The notes under the pieces: model-generated
What the model was told of the DNA's origin: nothing
Seen by the model: the letters and a program-made list of their open reading frames with translations, nothing else
The model's database searches: none
DNA from: a virus
DNA length: 61,459 nt
Direction: 5' to 3' (one strand)
Virus record (IMG/VR): IMGVR_UViG_3300032299_000267
Coordinates: 1-61,459 of that record
Shown: positions 43,165 to 49,602 of the stretch, piece after piece
Numbering within the stretch: the stretch's first letter is position 1
Layout of the letters: every line of letters starts with the position of its first letter
Position numbers and translations under genes: made by a program

Positions 43165-44033
43165 GCCTTCTCCTTTAAATATTTCTGATACTGGCCACAG
43201 AAAGGCGCTGCCTGACAGAAGCTCTCGCATCGTGTCCTGCCGCCTTCTCTGGTTTCTATGTGGTGATCTGGGTATTTCGTTACTACAAAATTCTCTGCTT
43301 CCGACAGCGTGTTGCAAACCTTCTTAGCCCGAACACCGCCAGCTTTCATGATTGCGTAGGTAGTTGGCTTCTCCCACATTTCCTCCGGCGTACACTCTGG
43401 CATCATCCCGCTGACTGCTGCAAAGTTAGCCTCGTTGTGCAGAGTTAGCCGCTGCTTAACAAAAGCCTCGCGGTCTTCGTAGTCCCATAGAGGTATATCT
43501 AGTGTGACGATAGGTGACTGCGGGTAAGTTTCTTTCAGAGCTGCTTCTCTGCGCGACCAGTCACGCACGATGCCGATGATCTGTAGGCCAGCTACCTTGT
43601 CGCCCTTCACGCGTTCGACCAGCCATGCATACAGGTTTAACTGGTCTATCCACTCTTGCTTCTCTTGCTGGACAGTCCAGGCTGACGTCACCTTATAATC
43701 GGCAATAAGTACCTTGCCATCTACCAATGTTTGCAAATCTATGGCACCACTTATAGACCAACCCTCAAACGTAGTGAACAGACGTTCTTCTACTATGTGA
43801 TGGTCATCCTTGCCATGTTCCAAGATATTGTGGACAGCAGATCCGAACAGCGACCAGACCATGTCGCTAGCGTCTTGCTCGATATCTTCCTGATGTTGTC
43901 TGCGAAGTAGTACAAGTTGCGGAGGCGACAGTATTTCTGTTACGCTTATCTCACTGTTTCCCTTGCTGTAATGCGGCCTGCGAATGACGTTAACGAACGT
44001 CTCCGGTAAATTAAATTTGTTTGTTAATTTCAT
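43161..44033 (-). CDS. RecB/Cas4-type PD-(D/E)XK exonuclease
   Basis: A 290-residue protein starting at ATG 44033, after GGGAGGGTGT. Active-site signatures are GSAVH (64-68), SGAIDL (95-100) and LIADYKVTSA (109-118), the RecB motif set D...D-x-K. The C-terminus has three clustered Cys (269, 273, 279) in CESFCQAAPFC, like the iron-sulphur nucleases of the Cas4/AddB type, although I found only three of the four expected Cys. It probably makes single-stranded ends for the ERF annealase. First gene after the leftward promoter. Confidence 0.78.
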   Translation of the reverse strand: MKLTNKFNLPETFVNVIRRPHYSKGNSEISVTEILSPPQLVLLRRQHQEDIEQDASDMVWSLFGSAVHNILEHGKDDHHIVEERLFTTFEGWSISGAIDLQTLVDGKVLIADYKVTSAWTVQQEKQEWIDQLNLYAWLVERVKGDKVAGLQIIGIVRDWSRREAALKETYPQSPIVTLDIPLWDYEDREAFVKQRLTLHNEANFAAVSGMMPECTPEEMWEKPTTYAIMKAGGVRAKKVCNTLSEAENFVVTKYPDHHIETREGGRTRCESFCQAAPFCGQYQKYLKEKA

Positions 44034-44041
44034 ACACCCTC

Positions 44042-44076
44042 CCTAGATGTAGACCGATAGTAAACCTACATTTAGG
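44042..44076 (-). promoter_or_regulatory. 11-bp-arm operator over leftward promoter
   Basis: The left arm CCTAGATGTAG (44042-44052) and right arm CTACATTTAGG (44066-44076) form an inverted repeat with one mismatch and a 13-base spacer. The spacer contains the -10 box of the leftward promoter. This geometry suggests a dimeric repressor that blocks RNA polymerase. Confidence 0.7.
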
Positions 44077-44085
44077 GCAAGTCAA
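44057..44085 (-). promoter_or_regulatory. Leftward promoter for recombination-glycan operon
   Basis: On the minus strand: TTGACT (44085-44080), 17 bases, TACTAT (44062-44057). This is close to sigma-70 consensus with ideal spacing. Transcription would start near 44050, about 17 bases before the ATG at 44033, and read the leftward operon. No internal terminator was seen down to 33 kb. Confidence 0.78.
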
Positions 44086-44124
44086 TAGTTATCACAAATA
44101 TTTTTTAACTGTTGTTAACAAATA

Positions 44125-44150
44125 GGTATCTGTAAATTCTTACAGATACC
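44125..44150. promoter_or_regulatory. 26-bp palindrome, copy 1 (putative operator)
   Basis: GGTATCTGTAA-ATTC-TTACAGATACC, an exact 11-bp inverted repeat with a 4-base centre, located between the divergent operons. A second copy is at 57556-57581. The two share the flank ...CCCGTTTGATAAC on one side when aligned in opposite orientation. It is not followed by a T tract, so it is unlikely to be a terminator. Confidence 0.8.
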
Positions 44151-44162
44151 CGTTTGATAACA

Positions 44163-44191
44163 TTGCAAATAATAATTGGTAGTGTTATTGT
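44163..44191 (+). promoter_or_regulatory. Rightward promoter for small RNA
   Basis: TTGCAA (44163-44168), 17 bases, then TATTGT (44186-44191) preceded by an extended -10 TGT. A start near 44197 would give an RNA ending at the terminator at 44287-44311. The palindrome operator lies just upstream, at 44125-44150. Confidence 0.6.
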
Positions 44192-44195
44192 TACT

Positions 44196-44311
44196 GCGGG
44201 GAAAGCCTGCCACACTCTCCTGTGTTGTGATCTCCTTCCGGTAGGTGAGTACCCCTTGGATGTGGGTCTTAAGGGAAGACCCTTTGCCCCGCTTCGGCGG
44301 GGTTTTTTTTT
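44196..44311 (+). ncRNA. Candidate structured small RNA / leader
   Basis: A 116-base interval without an open frame, bounded by a promoter and a strong terminator. The 5' end GCGGGGAAAG (44196-44205) can pair with CTTTGCCCCGC (44282-44292), and the latter overlaps the left arm of the terminator, so the two structures exclude each other. A perfect 7-bp hairpin GGGTCTT-AAGGG-AAGACCC lies at 44264-44282. TGTGATCTCCT (44226-44236) is complementary to the ribosome-binding leaders of three minus-strand genes and in 9-10 bases to others. I do not recognise an RNA family. Confidence 0.5.
44287..44311 (+). terminator. UUCG-loop terminator
   Basis: CCCCGC-TTCG-GCGGGG (44287-44302) followed by nine T. 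A UUCG tetraloop with six G-C pairs is among the most stable terminators. It ends the candidate RNA above. Confidence 0.9.
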
Positions 44312-44333
44312 ACCTTTTGAAATCAAGAGGTAA

Positions 44334-44339
44334 TATAAT
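44334..44339 (+). promoter_or_regulatory. Possible -10 box before metallophosphoesterase gene
   Basis: TATAAT is a perfect -10, 40 bases before the ATG at 44379, but no convincing -35 is found 16-18 bases upstream. It would need an activator, or it is chance. Confidence 0.35.
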
Positions 44340-44378
44340 CATGTCAATGTAGTTTGTCTTCACTACCTTGAGATCATC

Positions 44379-45335
44379 ATGGCCATAACGGACGACGAGT
44401 TTATTGCTGCATGGAATCGAAACCCCAGCATTAAAGGGTGTTCTGAGCTTCTTGACATAAATGTTCGCAATATTGCTAGGCGGCGAAGATCAATAGAACA
44501 GAAACGTGGGATCATATTAAAAAGCGCAAGCATTAACAGTCCCGATTATTTAGTCACCATCCCGCACGATAACATTCGTGTTACTGCCGAAGTAGAAAAT
44601 GGTTCGATACTTGTTGCCAGTGATTGCCACTACTGGCCAAATATAATAAGCACCGCGCACAGAGCATTCGTTCTCTTTGTCAAAGAAATGAAGCCTAAGG
44701 CTATCGTATTAAACGGCGACGTTTTTGACGGAGCCAGCATCAGCAGGCACCCGCCAGGCGGCACATGGGAATCCATGCCATCGGTTAAGCAGGAACTAGA
44801 CGCCTGCAAAGAGCGTGTATCAGAGATAGAAGACGCCTCCCCCAATTCAAAGATGCATTACATTTGGGGTAACCACGACCTCCGATACAATGCGCGGCTC
44901 GCTGCCCAAGTAGGGGATGGATTTAAAGATATCCAAGGGATGAACCTTAAGGATCATTTCCCAAAGTGGATATTCTCTATGTCTCTCATGGTAAATGACA
45001 ACACCATGATTAAGCATCGTTATCATAATGGAATTCACGCTGTTCATAACAATTTAATAAAATCGGGGGTTAGCTTCGTCACAGGCCACCTTCACAGTTT
45101 GCGGGTAGTCCCGTGGACTAATTATTTGGGAACCTGTTATGGCGTCGATACAGGCTCACTGGCTGATGTTTGTGGCCAACAGTTCACGTACTCAGAAGAT
45201 AACCCAAAGAACCATAGAAGCGGATTTGCAGTGTTAACATTTTATAAAGGTAAGCTGCTTCCGCCGGAGCTTTGTGAGGTGCTGGACGAGGACGCTGGAA
45301 TTATATATTTTCGCGGAAACGTCTTTAAAGTGTAA
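44379..45335 (+). CDS. Calcineurin-type metallophosphoesterase with N-terminal HTH-like region
   Basis: A 318-residue protein. Residues 1-50 look like a helix-turn-helix (IKGCSELLDINVRNIARRRR). The metal-ligand set of metallophosphoesterases is complete: VASDCHYW (Asp82, His84), NGDVFD (Asp114, Asp117), WGNHD (164-167), TGHLHS (236-239). Such phage enzymes act as nucleases or phosphatases. First gene of the rightward operon, it could help in DNA processing. It is similar in style to enzymes in many podoviruses, and the substrate is unknown. Confidence 0.82.
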   Translation: MAITDDEFIAAWNRNPSIKGCSELLDINVRNIARRRRSIEQKRGIILKSASINSPDYLVTIPHDNIRVTAEVENGSILVASDCHYWPNIISTAHRAFVLFVKEMKPKAIVLNGDVFDGASISRHPPGGTWESMPSVKQELDACKERVSEIEDASPNSKMHYIWGNHDLRYNARLAAQVGDGFKDIQGMNLKDHFPKWIFSMSLMVNDNTMIKHRYHNGIHAVHNNLIKSGVSFVTGHLHSLRVVPWTNYLGTCYGVDTGSLADVCGQQFTYSEDNPKNHRSGFAVLTFYKGKLLPPELCEVLDEDAGIIYFRGNVFKV

Positions 45336-45395
45336 TCTTTTAGGATTAAAATCATCTGGCAGCCGCGTGGTTGTGTGCAATTTTTGGGGGCAAAA

Positions 45396-45626
45396 ATGGC
45401 TATTACTATTTACACAGCAGGTTCGATCCTGGTTATTGACGAACCGTTTGAAATTGAAGCTGAGTTAGATTTATTTGAAGATGTAGAGCTTGAAGTTGAT
45501 GAAGAAGACATTGAGTATGATGCCGATGGCACAGCTTGGTACTTTGATGAAGACGATGAAGTTTACTACTACTACGATGAAGAAGAAGATGTTTGGGTAG
45601 AGTACGACGACGAAGAAGTTGAGTAA
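45396..45626 (+). CDS. Hyperacidic protein without basic residues
   Basis: A 76-residue protein (ATG 45396 chosen over an upstream in-frame codon). It has 33 Asp/Glu and no Lys or Arg at all. The acidic stretch begins near residue 15 (IDEPFEIEAELDLFEDVELE), and later Tyr/Trp residues alternate with acids (WYFDEDDEVYYYYDEEEDVW). Dense acidic surface is the mark of DNA-mimic proteins such as T7 Ocr or phage anti-restriction and anti-repressor proteins. Followed at once by a strong terminator, so probably an early, highly expressed gene. Function unproven. Confidence 0.75.
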   Translation: MAITIYTAGSILVIDEPFEIEAELDLFEDVELEVDEEDIEYDADGTAWYFDEDDEVYYYYDEEEDVWVEYDDEEVE

Positions 45627-45632
45627 TATGTA

Positions 45633-45655
45633 GGGGGGCTATGCCCCCCTTTTTT
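45633..45655 (+). terminator. Rho-independent terminator
   Basis: GGGGGGC-TAT-GCCCCCC (45633-45649) followed by six T. It lies six bases after the hyperacidic gene stop. Confidence 0.92.
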
Positions 45656-45670
45656 AAAAGGTAGGTAGTT

Positions 45671-45874
45671 ATGGATAACTTCATACAAAAACAAATTGAC
45701 GCATCTGAGCGTTTGTATAATATGATGCTGTCAGATCATAAGATGCGGTTTGAAAAAATTGCAGAAACGTACAACCTCAGTGAAAGTTTGCAGAAAAAAT
45801 TAAACGACCGCGATAAAACTATTGCGGATCTGCGAGCCAAGCTGATGGCTTACGAGGTAGCGGAGAAGTTGTAA
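45671..45874 (+). CDS. Small coiled-coil protein
   Basis: A 67-residue, helical, charged protein with heptad pattern (SLQKKLNDRDKTIADLRAKL). RBS AGGTAGTT region precedes the ATG. The stop shares bases with the next start (TAATG). No known family. Confidence 0.65.
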   Translation: MDNFIQKQIDASERLYNMMLSDHKMRFEKIAETYNLSESLQKKLNDRDKTIADLRAKLMAYEVAEKL

Positions 45875-46035
45875 TGCAGCCAAATATTTTAGAAGACTTG
45901 CGCGAGGTAGCAGTCCTGTACCACGACAGCAGTCTTCTATCTTACAAGCTGCAAGAAGTATTAGAAAAACACCTGACCCAGCCAGGCCAGACCTGCGGCG
46001 AGCGGGGGTGTACAGATTATTCGCTAGACACGTAG
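45874..46035 (+). CDS. Short helical protein, coupled to upstream gene
   Basis: A 53-residue protein (MQPNILEDLREVAVLYHDSS...). The start shares the A of the previous TAA. The first 35 residues form an acidic helix; the last ones have CGERGC. Missed by length filters. Its composition and tight coupling support that it is real, but the function is unknown. Confidence 0.6.
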   Translation: MQPNILEDLREVAVLYHDSSLLSYKLQEVLEKHLTQPGQTCGERGCTDYSLDT

Positions 46036-46562
46036 TATCAACGAAGTCGGCGTAGGCCAGCGTAGCATCGACATACGCGCCGGATAATCGTAACCGGCAC
46101 TTGCATAAATTCTTTTCCTGATTTATTATTTGCCTGTCACTGTGTCAGGCGGAGACAATCAACCCAAGCCCTTAAGCTTTGGTTCTTAGCCCTTAAGTGG
46201 GAACGTGCCTGACACACGGAGAACCAAGCCTTAAGGGTTTTTTCATTTGCAGTGACCGTACCTTCCACGATAGTAGAGAGCCTGCATGGGCTGCCGGAGA
46301 GAATACACTGGTCGAGGTTTCACCTGCCTGCGTACCACACTGCCTGTTAGCGAGGGACAGTACAAGAGAAGAGAGACATGGGTGATAGACAACTCTCTTA
46401 TCGAGCTAATCGCTACCTTCTGGGTTTGCCAGTATTCAGCAGTAAGAATATGGGCAAGGATGATTCCCCATCTCGTGTGCTGCGCATTTGATGGTGGGCT
46501 ATCACCCTTGGGGAACCTAAACACGGAGGATGCAATAGATGTGAGTTGGCAGGAACTAACTG
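46036..46562. other. Non-coding interval, 527 bases
   Basis: No convincing gene. A 104-residue plus frame (46286-46600), a 37-residue frame starting ATG 46379 after AGAGAG, and a 108-residue minus frame (46243-46569) look like shadows: odd composition, no clear RBS for the long ones, and the long plus frame runs through the promoter at 46563. The left part holds inverted repeats (46079-46083 with 46094-46098; 46141-46150 with 46207-46216) and a terminator-like element ending at 46243. Confidence 0.6.
46141..46243 (+). ncRNA. Candidate structured RNA with terminator
   Basis: A perfect 10-bp stem TGTGTCAGGC / GCCTGACACA (46141-46150 with 46207-46216) encloses 56 bases holding two CCCTTAAG elements (near 46168 and 46190). 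Either can pair with CTTAAGGG at 46230-46237, which is followed by six T. So alternative folds are possible, with one ending transcription. I see no match to a known RNA family. Confidence 0.4.
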
Positions 46563-46591
46563 TTGACACGTATAAGATTACATATTATTGT
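46563..46591 (+). promoter_or_regulatory. Strong rightward promoter
   Basis: TTGACA (46563-46568), 17 bases, TATTGT (46586-46591). The -35 is perfect and the spacing ideal. Start near 46598, 17 bases before the ATG at 46615. It would drive the operon from 46.6 to 54.0 kb. Confidence 0.78.
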
Positions 46592-46614
46592 TCGCCCTAG
46601 ATATAGGAGGTCAC

Positions 46615-46785
46615 ATGAAAGAAGGAGAGTGGATTAAGGATCATCTGCGGGAGTTTGCAGATCGTTTGGAGCAGTCGGTGATAGAGCGGGAAAGAGAAAG
46701 AGCGGCAATCATTTGCCACTACTACAGAGATTGGCAGGATAACCCTGCTGAAGCCATAGCTACGGCTATATTAAAAGGAGAGTGA
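46615..46785 (+). CDS. Small helical protein with RERERAAIIC motif
   Basis: A 56-residue protein with RBS ATAGGAGG eight bases upstream. It contains VIERERERAAIICHYYRDW and ends EAIATAILKGE, the same motif as the minus-strand protein at 40291-40485. These short motif-bearing proteins are common in phages; function unknown. It is the first gene after a strong promoter. Confidence 0.68.
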   Translation: MKEGEWIKDHLREFADRLEQSVIERERERAAIICHYYRDWQDNPAEAIATAILKGE

Positions 46786-46787
46786 AG

Positions 46788-47453
46788 ATGGATATGAAAG
46801 TCAAAGAAACATCAGTAGTTATTTCTGCACCCAATTTCCAGGCAGTCGATGTTCTGCTACAGGGTACAGCGCCGCTAGTCGTTGAGCGGTTTAGCAAGAA
46901 GGCAGAACTAATGGCTAAGATGGCAGAGGGTAAGTCTGCCGGTAGCAAGAAGGTTCGTGATGCCCGCGACTATGACAAAGAAGCAGAGGCCGCACGTTAC
47001 CGCTCAGAAGAAAACTGGGAAGGCATGAACGCTGCTGCTTTCCGCGCCGGTATGATCAGCGCATGTCGCTTAGTAGGTTTTAAGATGACGCTCGCCAAGC
47101 TATCAACATTTGTTGTGGCTGACGGCTTTGATCTCCAAGATGGCATACCGCTTATCCGTATCTATGGCACTAGCGAAACCTATACAGCTCACACACGCAA
47201 CGCTACGGGCGTGGTTGATGTCCGTAGCCGTCCCATGTACCGTGAGTGGGCGGCACGTTTGCGTATACGTTTTGATTCGGATCAGTTCACAGCACAAGAT
47301 GTCTACAACTTAGTCAGCCGCGTTGGGTTGCAGGTAGGTATAGGTGCAGGACGTCCTGACTCTAAGGCTTCCGCTGGCTGTGGTTTTGGTACGTTTGAAA
47401 TTGTGCCCAACGACAAAGAGAAAGAAGTCGTAAAGAAATTCGGCATTAAGTAA
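46788..47453 (+). CDS. Unknown phage protein with C-terminal Gly-rich loop
   Basis: A 221-residue protein; ATG 46788 with GGAG eight bases upstream. Residues 30-60 are basic helix (VVERFSKKAELMAKMAEGKS). Residues 150-185 hold strands (YREWAARLRIRFDSDQFTAQ), and residues 193-215 a Gly-rich loop GLQVGIGAGRPDSKASAGCG then FGTFEI. The position between recombination and replication genes suggests DNA metabolism. The Gly-rich loop superficially recalls RAMP-type folds, but I have no other support. Function unrecognised. Confidence 0.62.
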   Translation: MDMKVKETSVVISAPNFQAVDVLLQGTAPLVVERFSKKAELMAKMAEGKSAGSKKVRDARDYDKEAEAARYRSEENWEGMNAAAFRAGMISACRLVGFKMTLAKLSTFVVADGFDLQDGIPLIRIYGTSETYTAHTRNATGVVDVRSRPMYREWAARLRIRFDSDQFTAQDVYNLVSRVGLQVGIGAGRPDSKASAGCGFGTFEIVPNDKEKEVVKKFGIK

Positions 47454-47461
47454 TTAAGGCA

Positions 47462-47965
47462 GGCCCGTCGTGGTGAGTTGCGATCCGGCCCGGTTGGGCA
47501 AGGCAGGCTAGGTTGGGCGCGGCATGGTAGTGCGAGGTGGGGCGAGGTTTGGTTTGGCAAAGCAGGTCAGGCGAGGTTTGTTGGGGTATGTTGCGTTGCT
47601 GCGCGGCTTGGTTCGTTAAGGCAGGCAAGTTCCGGCTGGGCGGGGCACGGTGCGGTTCGTTTCGGCAGGTAGGGTGGGGAGAGGCGAGTTCCGGTAAGGT
47701 AGGTTAGGTGTGGCGGGGCAGGCACGGTATGGCTGGGCGGCGTGTGTTCTGGCATGGTTTGGTATGGCAGGCATGGCACAGTGGGGAGAGTCCAGGCGGG
47801 GCAGCGTGCGGTAAGGTTCGATACGGCAGGTAAGGCGAGGCGAGTTCGGGTAAAGCGAGGTTTGGAAAGGCAGGCGGGGTTAGGCGGCGCAAGGTGGAGT
47901 TAGGAGTGGTGCGGTGAGGCAGGTGAGGCGGGGCGGGGTTTGGTCGGGCACGGTAAGACATGGCA
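47462..47965 (+). repeat. 500-bp pentanucleotide-periodic G-rich tract
   Basis: About 100 consecutive 5-bp units with GG in a fixed phase (units such as GGCAT, GGTTT, GGTAT, GGCGA), with the phase slipping a few times. The plus strand is very G-rich. Individual units are diverged, so it is not an exact repeat. No open frame with protein character on either strand; the minus-strand frames are Pro/Ser/His low-complexity shadows. It lies in the leader of the gene at 47988, whose RBS comes just after. Confidence 0.85.
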
Positions 47966-47987
47966 GGTAAACTTTAAGGAGATCAAC

Positions 47988-48470
47988 ATGGAAGTAATGA
48001 AAGCAGAAGCACTAGCAGAAGAACGCAAGCTATTAGAAAAGATTGCCAATAAAAATGGCGGCTTGTTGATGGTTGATGATGTACTGGATGAAGCTAGAAA
48101 TCCTAAGTCAATCCTCCACAAACATTTCCAGTGGGATGATGACAAGGCCGCAGAAGCTTATCGCAAGATGCAGGCACGGCAGCTTATCCAGAAGTGCGTA
48201 GTCACAATTGAGAAAGCGCCAGACGTTCCTATTCGTGCGTTTGTAAGTCTATCTACCGACCAGTACGAGGGCGGTGGCTATCGCATGACGGCTAATGTTC
48301 TTTCAGATGATCAACAGAAAGGTCAGTTACTACACGATATGCACCTCACATTATTGAGGTGGAAGAAGCAAGTGAATTTGTTGGACACAGAGACAGAAGA
48401 AATCCTTAACCGATTGGAGCAACTTATCACTCGCCGCGTAAGTGATCGTCGTGATGGGGCTAGGCCATGA
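47988..48470 (+). CDS. Conserved-type phage protein
   Basis: A 160-residue protein; ATG 47988 has AAGGAGATCAAC directly upstream. Residues 5-80 are helical with LLMVDDVLDEARNPKSILHK and HFQWDDDKAAEAYRKMQARQ, a domain I have seen in many phage proteins annotated as unknown. A C-terminal helix (VNLLDTETEEILNRLEQLIT) follows. The location with recombination and replication genes may mean a regulatory or DNA role. Overlaps the next start by 4 bases. Confidence 0.68.
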   Translation: MEVMKAEALAEERKLLEKIANKNGGLLMVDDVLDEARNPKSILHKHFQWDDDKAAEAYRKMQARQLIQKCVVTIEKAPDVPIRAFVSLSTDQYEGGGYRMTANVLSDDQQKGQLLHDMHLTLLRWKKQVNLLDTETEEILNRLEQLITRRVSDRRDGARP

Positions 48471-49588
48471 TTCAGTTCAACAGATACCGTTTGCCGGACG
48501 AATCAATAGACTTTAATTTGTCGTTTATCGGGTTATGCAATGCAATTGCATCGCAAATCAATGGTAATTGCGACAAAGCAATACAAACATTGCTGTCTTT
48601 GTCCGAAAAATATACACACAATTCGGACAGGCTGGCGGCGGTGGCAGCCAGGATGTACTTTTGGGGCAAGATGAGCTGGAATGATTTAGAAAAGCTGCTG
48701 CCGGAAAGATTGCCATTAACTTTTTTGTACAAGCAGGAACTGGTGGGGTGTTTGGGTTTGGAGCAGGCCGCCCGCAAATGGCGGATCACCGAAGACGATT
48801 GGAATTTGTATCAAGGCTTTACACACGATACATACTTTGAAAGAAAGGTAAGCACGGAAGGAGTAATATACCGCCCTCGTAACGCAGGATTCTTTTCAAC
48901 CGTAGAGAACATGATTGCCGCCCAAATTATTGCAGAATTGGAAGGCAAGCAGCTACTTGTTGACTTGAATGGTAACTGGTGGCCATACAAAGAACCGTTT
49001 GAAGAGATCTTTAATGAGTCATTTGCGTTCACACGACTCACTAATGTGCCAGAGATTGGTTTTGATTACGTCAGAAGTGGGTGGTTAAATCCGTCAAACG
49101 AAACGGCATCATACTTAGCAGACATGAAACTATGGGCGTATACCGCGATCATGGATGACATAAGTAGGATCGCGCCATCCATCCCATGCATGGACGCATC
49201 TGGCGTTATGTTCGTGCGCGGCGGTGACAAGCTACAGACTGAGACCATCCTGCCACCCGTGTCGTTGTTACAGCGGGACTTGCGGTGGATGAGTCGTAGG
49301 TGTGAGGATAGGTACCTGCTGTCGGATGATAAGAATGTAGGTGAGGCTGTTGCTGCGCTAGATTCGACTGTAATTAACCACAGCGACCAGGTCGAAGGCG
49401 GTTATCATCATAGGTACGGTGAGAAGGTTAGCTGTATGCCTATTCTAAAAAACTATATGTACATGCTCGAAGCAAAAGAAAACTTCTCTTGCCCGTCGGC
49501 GAACATTGTCAACGCTGCGCAATGGAGTCGCAACGATAGCCAGAACAATAGTTTGTCAAATCCAGTCTATCGGTATCTTTTAATTTAG
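48467..49588 (+). CDS. GT23-like fucosyltransferase
   Basis: A 373-residue protein overlapping the previous stop. An N-terminal helical part (1-125) is followed by GVIYRPRNAGFFSTVENMI and LLVDLNGNWWPYKEPFEEIF, then VMFVRGGDKLQTE (247-259), LLSDDKNVGEA (284-294) and HHRYGEKVSCMPILKNYMYML. This order, with R-x-x-D-K-x-x-TE, then a (S/T)DD and an (H)xRY..E, matches the GT23 alpha-1,6-fucosyltransferases by eye. It would add a fucose-like sugar from GDP-sugar. Linked to a sugar methyltransferase downstream. Confidence 0.58.
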   Translation: MIQFNRYRLPDESIDFNLSFIGLCNAIASQINGNCDKAIQTLLSLSEKYTHNSDRLAAVAARMYFWGKMSWNDLEKLLPERLPLTFLYKQELVGCLGLEQAARKWRITEDDWNLYQGFTHDTYFERKVSTEGVIYRPRNAGFFSTVENMIAAQIIAELEGKQLLVDLNGNWWPYKEPFEEIFNESFAFTRLTNVPEIGFDYVRSGWLNPSNETASYLADMKLWAYTAIMDDISRIAPSIPCMDASGVMFVRGGDKLQTETILPPVSLLQRDLRWMSRRCEDRYLLSDDKNVGEAVAALDSTVINHSDQVEGGYHHRYGEKVSCMPILKNYMYMLEAKENFSCPSANIVNAAQWSRNDSQNNSLSNPVYRYLLI

Positions 49589-49602
49589 CGTTATATATTT
49601 AT

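Noticed and set aside
44125-44150. Palindrome as a terminator
   Set aside because: No T tract on either side and an identical copy lies upstream of a regulator gene, so an operator fits better.
46036-46562. tRNA genes in the non-coding interval
   Set aside because: No cloverleaf and no GGTTCRANYCC T-arm could be found here or elsewhere by eye.
46286-46600. 104-residue plus-strand frame in the non-coding interval
   Set aside because: Odd composition, weak RBS, and it runs through a strong promoter. Kept only as a possibility in the interval entry.
47462-47965. CRISPR array
   Set aside because: Units are 5 bp with no spacer-repeat alternation, and no Cas genes are present.
47303-48145. Pro/Ser/His-rich minus-strand frames over the G-rich tract
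   Set aside because: They are the complement of a period-5 G-rich sequence; no RBS and no folding potential.
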